The position numbers were made by a program, and so were the translations under genes. From Candidatus Gastranaerophilales bacterium (GTDB lineage: Bacteria > Cyanobacteriota > Vampirovibrionia > Gastranaerophilales > Gastranaerophilaceae): a stretch of DNA of 35,649 nt. The stretch lies in contig CALUWH010000021.1 in the NCBI GenBank assembly GCA_944324435.1, positions 1 to 35,649 on the forward strand. The letters are read 5' to 3'. Below the pieces are notes generated by a model. The model was given only the letters and a program-made list of their open reading frames with translations. It did no database searches and had not been told where the DNA came from. This document shows positions 31,487 through 35,649 of this stretch, piece by piece. The stretch's first letter is position 1, and each line of letters begins with the position of its first letter.

Positions 31487-32883
31487 TATGCCACCTCCTT
31501 TCCGGAAGGCACAGAATCCATTTTAATTTCCTTTGCTGCAGCGGGAACTTCCTGTTTTGGCTTCTTAGTTTTTTCTATATGGAATACGTGTTTAAGCAGG
31601 AATGGTAAAATTGCAATTGTAGCTGCAGCTCTTGGGTATGCTGTGATAACCTCCGGCAGCCAGCTTCCGATTTTATCCTGTAATGTATTTGCCCAGCCTG
31701 CCTCAACCATATCTCTTTCTATTGCAGTTCCTAAATCGTGTACGCCGTCTTTTGAATTATTCTGGTAACATACATCCTTTATTTTCACCTTTTTCCCTTT
31801 GACTTCTTCGCGAACCCTGCCTGTAATAAGCGGAATCATATCTTCTGCTTCTGCCATATCAGATATAAAGATAGAATTATTATCAAAGTTAAATGCCTTG
31901 CCATCTTTAGTCAGCCATTTATCAGGATGTAATCTGTCGAGCCCCTTTCCGCCTACAGAGTTTAAATCCAAGTCCGGAAAAGCATCTTTTAAAATATTTT
32001 CTTCTGCATGTTCAAGAGGATAATATTTTACTTTGCCTGATTCTTTATCTTTTAGTGCAATATATATATCTTTTAAATCAATATGAGCTTTCTTTCCGTC
32101 TTTTGTAACAAGATTGTTTGCGCCATTTTTAATTGAACTTGTATCCAAATCATTAAAATACTTTTTCATGGTATCTTCTGATACTTCTGATATGTGTTTG
32201 GGCTGTGCTATTTTTCTAACATTTTTAAAATCAGTAACAAAGACACGTCCTTCTCTGTCTACCCATTCCTTCATATCTTTTATTGTTCCGTCTGCATTTT
32301 TTATAGAAGACATATCCAAATGCGGATTTCTTCTCTTTATCATACTTTCAGAAATATATTTATTAACATACTTGTGCATGTCTTTTATAATTTTATTGTA
32401 TCCTGTTACCGTTGGTTTAATTAATGTAAAAGGCACGACAAAACCCCAAATACCTGATGACATAGAGTGCACTGCCGCATACTTACAGTCTTTTTTATTT
32501 TTATCTCCAGGGAATAGCAGCAATGTCCCCGGTCTAAGTATCAAACAGATACCTAACGCAGAACCTGACTGGACCATTACTTCCTGTTTAGATGTTATCT
32601 CTGTTGCTTTATTAAAAAGGCCGCTATTAATAGATTTCTTGACAACCTTATTATTAGCGACCTTCTCTGCAAATGTTTTTTTACCGGCTTCAACAGCTTT
32701 AGTGACAATTTCCTTCTTCCCCCTAAATGACACACCACTCTCGTACGTATCAGGGACAGAATTGCGCATCTTACGCATTTGCTCCGAATAATTTAATCTA
32801 ATCTCACCGGATTTGTTGGTTGACATGATACTTCTATTTTGGGCCAATGAGTTTAGATTTTGCGTTGTATGAATCTTCATCAT
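31486..32883 (-). CDS. Uncharacterised membrane protein with three internal repeats
   Basis: 465 residues from ATG 32883 (or 32880), behind TTGGAAA. Unknown family. An Asn/Ser-rich N-terminus includes GVSFRGKK (about 50-57). Hydrophobic stretches lie near 107-125 and 140-160, and a C-terminal membrane segment lies near 418-435 (AAATIAILPFLLKHVF). The middle holds three related units starting HLDMSSIKNADGT, DLDTSSIKNGANN and DLDLNSVGGKGLD, the later parts containing W or LVTKDGK-like strings (DREGRVF, TKDGKKAHID, TKDGKAFNFD). They read as about 35-70 residue repeats on the soluble side. The gene is paralogous in its flanking parts to the gene that follows. Function unknown; the pair forms a two-gene operon. 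Confidence 0.7.
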   Translation of the reverse strand: MMKIHTTQNLNSLAQNRSIMSTNKSGEIRLNYSEQMRKMRNSVPDTYESGVSFRGKKEIVTKAVEAGKKTFAEKVANNKVVKKSINSGLFNKATEITSKQEVMVQSGSALGICLILRPGTLLLFPGDKNKKDCKYAAVHSMSSGIWGFVVPFTLIKPTVTGYNKIIKDMHKYVNKYISESMIKRRNPHLDMSSIKNADGTIKDMKEWVDREGRVFVTDFKNVRKIAQPKHISEVSEDTMKKYFNDLDTSSIKNGANNLVTKDGKKAHIDLKDIYIALKDKESGKVKYYPLEHAEENILKDAFPDLDLNSVGGKGLDRLHPDKWLTKDGKAFNFDNNSIFISDMAEAEDMIPLITGRVREEVKGKKVKIKDVCYQNNSKDGVHDLGTAIERDMVEAGWANTLQDKIGSWLPEVITAYPRAAATIAILPFLLKHVFHIEKTKKPKQEVPAAAKEIKMDSVPSGKEVA

Positions 32884-33051
32884 AGTTTCCAATCTTTTAC
32901 TAACTGTCTACACATCTATAGTAAAACAAAGAAAAATATTTTTTGCTAGTTCGTTAAAAATTTGTTACAATTGGGGGGTAAATATATTAAAATGGAAGGC
33001 AGCATTACCAGAACAACGTTTTTTGTACCCGGAATTAAAGAGAGGAAAGAT

Positions 33052-33879
33052 TTGAATAGAAATATACTAATAGCACTATCTTTAATAAGCCTATCTCTAA
33101 ACCGTGCATGCGCATTCGACCTAGACATGACGGTTGATGATGAAATCCGCAAAAATTATAACTCTGAAAAACTTATAAAAGATACAAACACGCAAACAGA
33201 AGAAAGCCTTCCTGCATTACCGGAGATTTCTAAATACCAGCAAGAAGTCTCTAAAGAAGCTGCTAAAGAAGTGTACACACCTCCGCCTGTTATTAATACA
33301 GGCACAGTAAAAATCAGAAGCGGAACGTCGTTTGATGTCACAAACTCCACAAAGATTTCCGACTGGATGCAAAAAGGCGCAACAGTAAAATTTACAACAA
33401 AATCCGCAATTCATAAAAGAAAATATTCTATCCCTGCAAACACTGTTTTTACAGGCGAAGTTATTGAATCACATCAGCCTCAAATTACTTGTAACGGAGG
33501 ACTTGTCGTCATAAGAGTAAGAAGCATGCTCTATAAAGGACAGACTATACCAATAAACGCTTACGTAACAAGAGCCGATGATAAGATGATTTTCCTCAAC
33601 AACATAAAAGGTGACCGAACTTATCTTAAAACTATGTGGAAAAAGGGTAATTGGGGCAGAACCCTATTTGGAAGAATGTTTAATCTCACCGTAAACCTCG
33701 GCGGAGATGGTGCAACTCTGCTTCTTTCCCCATTTCCGTTTGCATACGGAACTATTTGTCTTGGCTTAAATACCCTTGCATCCCCAATTTGCGCTTTCTT
33801 CTCAAAAGGAGGGCACGTAAATATTCCGGCAGGAAGCCAATTCAGAATAAAACTTCTTGATGATGCGTACATATATTAA
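33052..33879 (+). CDS. Exported uncharacterised protein with a VirB10-like beta domain
   Basis: 275 residues from a TTG at 33052, chosen because AGAGGAAAG precedes it and translation then begins directly with a signal peptide (MNRNILIALSLISLSLNRACA, cleaved before FDLD). An in-frame ATG at 32992 would add 20 residues in front of the signal. A Glu/Pro-rich linker (about 40-75) leads to a beta-rich domain (about 80-200) with SIPANTVFTGEVIES and VVIRVRSMLYKGQTIPINAYV, an order like 'IPAGT...G.V' of the C-terminal half of the SLH protein at 11252. A glycine-rich hydrophobic C-terminal region (GDGATLLLSPFPFAYG) follows. Probably periplasmic or envelope-associated; role unknown. Its stop overlaps the convergent glycosyltransferase stop by 2 nt. 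Confidence 0.65.
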   Translation: MNRNILIALSLISLSLNRACAFDLDMTVDDEIRKNYNSEKLIKDTNTQTEESLPALPEISKYQQEVSKEAAKEVYTPPPVINTGTVKIRSGTSFDVTNSTKISDWMQKGATVKFTTKSAIHKRKYSIPANTVFTGEVIESHQPQITCNGGLVVIRVRSMLYKGQTIPINAYVTRADDKMIFLNNIKGDRTYLKTMWKKGNWGRTLFGRMFNLTVNLGGDGATLLLSPFPFAYGTICLGLNTLASPICAFFSKGGHVNIPAGSQFRIKLLDDAYIY

Positions 33880-35387
33880 AACAAATTCACAACGTTTTGT
33901 TCTTCAAATCTCGGGCATGTATTCCAAACCAATGTCGGAATTATATCACCGGCAACCCTTCCCTCAAAACGGCAATTACAGCATCCTTTAACCATATTGG
34001 TAGAGCCGTCAACCACAGGTTGAAAATATTTACAACATTGGCAAACCTTTAACGACAACCCGTAATCGCTCAATTTGCCTGTAAGCTCCTTTATTGCATC
34101 AATCATTCTGAGGTGATTATTCTTCGTTGTATATGTTTTTCTTTTATTGATAAACTTAACCCTTGCAAGGCCGTCATCAGATATCAATTCTAATTTACAC
34201 TGATAATCATGCTTTCCGTCAGTAACTATTACATCGGTTATCATTTTTTCTATATTATGCTTGCGATTCTTTCTGGAAATAAAATTCAAAACACCTCGTA
34301 TCAATGGGAAGTTTCTTATAAGATGAGCTATAGAATATATAGGATAAGAAAAAAGATAGATATATTCTTTTGCATAAATCCTTGCATTAAACAAACTCAT
34401 ACAAAAGGCAAGAGCGAGTATTATTGAAGTTATAAGCAAGGTAGAATACCCCACCCAGAATGGGAAAATGTAAGCATGTCTCACCAGTATTACATATCCC
34501 AATATACAAACCAGCCAATTAGGTTGTATTAAAGAAAAGACATATTCCTGATTCATAAAGCTTCCGGGATGAACAAAATTATCTTTGAAAAGCTCAAATC
34601 TCTTAGACAAAGATGGAATCCTTGAATCATAATTTGCAATATCTGTATAGACTTTCACATCGTCAATAAAAGCAACCTGCTGCTTTTCTCTTGCAAGCTT
34701 CATCGTATACTTGACTTCAGCCGTTTTATCCTGAAAATCAAAAGAGCCTATTTTATTTAACACCTCTCTTTTAATAACAAAGGCATCAGTATTAATCAGG
34801 TTTGTAAGCCCCAAACGAGTCCTTGTTGCCCAAAGAAATTTAGAGCAATAGCGAAGATAAGTAGCTCTAACGCAATCCCAAAACTTCATTTCTTTGTATT
34901 CGCCGATATAATTAACCATTGGCATAAAAACATCATGCTTTGTTAAATAGTAATTAATATTAGCCAAGAAGTCAGAATCTACATAGTTTTTTGCATCAAG
35001 AAAGACATAAGCATTGAGATTTTGAACCTCTGATAATTTTTCAGCAAGAATAGAATAAGCTTGACTTTTGCCAATTGGTTCAAGATTATTAACATTAATT
35101 ACATTTACATCCAAATCACTCTGGAGCATCATCTCCGGAATATTTTCACACTTATCCAAAATTGTATAAATTGTGTATCTTTGCTTAGGATAAGACTGGT
35201 TTTTCAGCTGGTTAACCAAATTCTCAAGAGTTTTAACCTCGCCTGTTGCATAGACTGCGACACAAATATTAGAATCTTTTGAGGTGTACTTGTCTCGGAT
35301 TTTTTTAGCCGGCTTAAAGCTGACTGCGGCTAGAATAATATAATATAGTGTAAAAATCGTTATATAAATATATAGTAGTGTAATCAT
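33876..35387 (-). CDS. Membrane GT2-like glycosyltransferase with a C-terminal Cys cluster
   Basis: 503 residues from ATG 35387, which has TGGAGA upstream. Layout: an N-terminal membrane helix (about 1-20), a GT-A domain of glycosyltransferase family 2 (about 35-260: ICVAVYATGEVKTLENLV, NAYVFLDAKNYVDSDF, TDAFVIKREVL), two or three membrane helices (about 280-350), then a soluble tail. Catalytic signatures look worn: the expected DxD is DAK, the TED base motif reads TAE, and the QxxRW motif reads SLSKRFE. The tail ends with CQCCKYF, GCCNC and CPRFE, a cluster of at least six cysteines that could bind zinc. It may be a polysaccharide synthase with altered chemistry or a degenerate regulatory copy. 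Confidence 0.75.
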   Translation of the reverse strand: MITLLYIYITIFTLYYIILAAVSFKPAKKIRDKYTSKDSNICVAVYATGEVKTLENLVNQLKNQSYPKQRYTIYTILDKCENIPEMMLQSDLDVNVINVNNLEPIGKSQAYSILAEKLSEVQNLNAYVFLDAKNYVDSDFLANINYYLTKHDVFMPMVNYIGEYKEMKFWDCVRATYLRYCSKFLWATRTRLGLTNLINTDAFVIKREVLNKIGSFDFQDKTAEVKYTMKLAREKQQVAFIDDVKVYTDIANYDSRIPSLSKRFELFKDNFVHPGSFMNQEYVFSLIQPNWLVCILGYVILVRHAYIFPFWVGYSTLLITSIILALAFCMSLFNARIYAKEYIYLFSYPIYSIAHLIRNFPLIRGVLNFISRKNRKHNIEKMITDVIVTDGKHDYQCKLELISDDGLARVKFINKRKTYTTKNNHLRMIDAIKELTGKLSDYGLSLKVCQCCKYFQPVVDGSTNMVKGCCNCRFEGRVAGDIIPTLVWNTCPRFEEQNVVNLF

Positions 35388-35445
35388 AGAGTATCTCCAA
35401 GAAAAGTTTACTCTAAACAAAAGATTTTCTCAAATAAAAAAGCGC

Positions 35446-35474
35446 TTGATTTTCAAAAATGTCTATGATAAATT
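35446..35474 (+). promoter_or_regulatory. Promoter upstream of tRNA-Ile
   Basis: TTGATT (35446-35451), 17-nt spacer ending TGA, TAAATT (35469-35474): an extended -10 promoter with start near 35481, about 95 nt before the tRNA. Confidence 0.55.
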
Positions 35475-35554
35475 ATAAATTGCCGAAGGGGCAAATGGAA
35501 CTGAGGGTGGAACTGCAAAGTTTAGAAGCACGCGAGGTAACTGTTTATAACTAG
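35459..35554 (+). other. Structured tRNA leader or 31-codon small ORF
   Basis: The predicted transcript starts with TGCCG (35481-35485), which pairs with CGGCA (35556-35560), closing a region of about 80 nt with two GGAACTG repeats. The same DNA is an open frame of 31 codons (ATG 35459 to TAG 35552-35554) reading KLPKGQMELRVELQSLEA in its middle, which has plausible protein texture but no ribosome site. I cannot choose between the two. Confidence 0.3.
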
Positions 35555-35575
35555 CCGGCATTGAAAAAGAAATAT

Positions 35576-35649
<74 letters not shown>

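Noticed and set aside
35481-35560. Glycine or cyclic-di-GMP riboswitch, or T-box, before tRNA-Ile
   Set aside because: GCCGAAGGGGCAA and GGGTGGAAC resemble fragments of these motifs, but the remaining conserved parts and stems are missing.

Overview
The window looks like chromosomal DNA of an AT-rich, Gram-negative-type bacterium. My best guess is an uncultured gut-type relative of Cyanobacteria (Candidatus Gastranaerophilales / Melainabacteria, class Vampirovibrionia). This is inference from four things: an SLH-domain envelope protein together with a complete peptidoglycan operon core, a Campylobacter/cyanobacteria-like pyruvate-carboxylase-B type biotin protein beside a Na+ decarboxylase beta subunit, secreted glucan-processing enzymes, and many lineage-specific small membrane proteins. 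No rRNA is present to prove it.

Layout. 1-900 is a scarred edge: three copies of a 20-bp direct repeat and a 5'-truncated AAA ATPase. 901-1455 has one small unknown ORF, a REP-like palindrome and a terminator. 1456-5291 carries a phosphodiester glycosidase with a long leader, a PLP decarboxylase-family enzyme, an unknown protein and an acetyltransferase. 5383-5671 is a dead REP-associated transposase next to a second REP-like palindrome. 5743-12400 carries rimO, a capsule-type glycosyltransferase, malQ, pncC, an exported protein and an SLH protein. 12460-13270 is a decayed gene that joined a type IV prepilin N-terminus to YadA-like head repeats. miaA and tRNA-Met(CAT) follow, with a duplicated tRNA leader. 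15501-17980 is a small lipid or polyene-like set (ketoacyl synthase, chain-length-factor-like protein, acyltransferase). 18065-21597 is murD-ftsW-murG. Then come ogt, a secreted alpha-amylase family protein, trpS, and on the minus strand birA-oadA-oadB-GNAT.

The most striking part is 28943-30767: a strong promoter, a 75-residue peptide ending in a Cys/aromatic-rich tail, a radical SAM/SPASM enzyme and a PqqD-like protein. This is a compact candidate RiPP (modified peptide) system. The right end has two paralogous membrane proteins, an exported protein, a membrane glycosyltransferase-2-like protein with a Cys cluster, and tRNA-Ile(GAT).

A recurring theme is promoter placement. At eight genes the -10 box ends 6-7 nt before the ATG and no Shine-Dalgarno is visible, so leaderless mRNAs are likely common here. 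Operon-internal genes and a few others have good Shine-Dalgarno sites.
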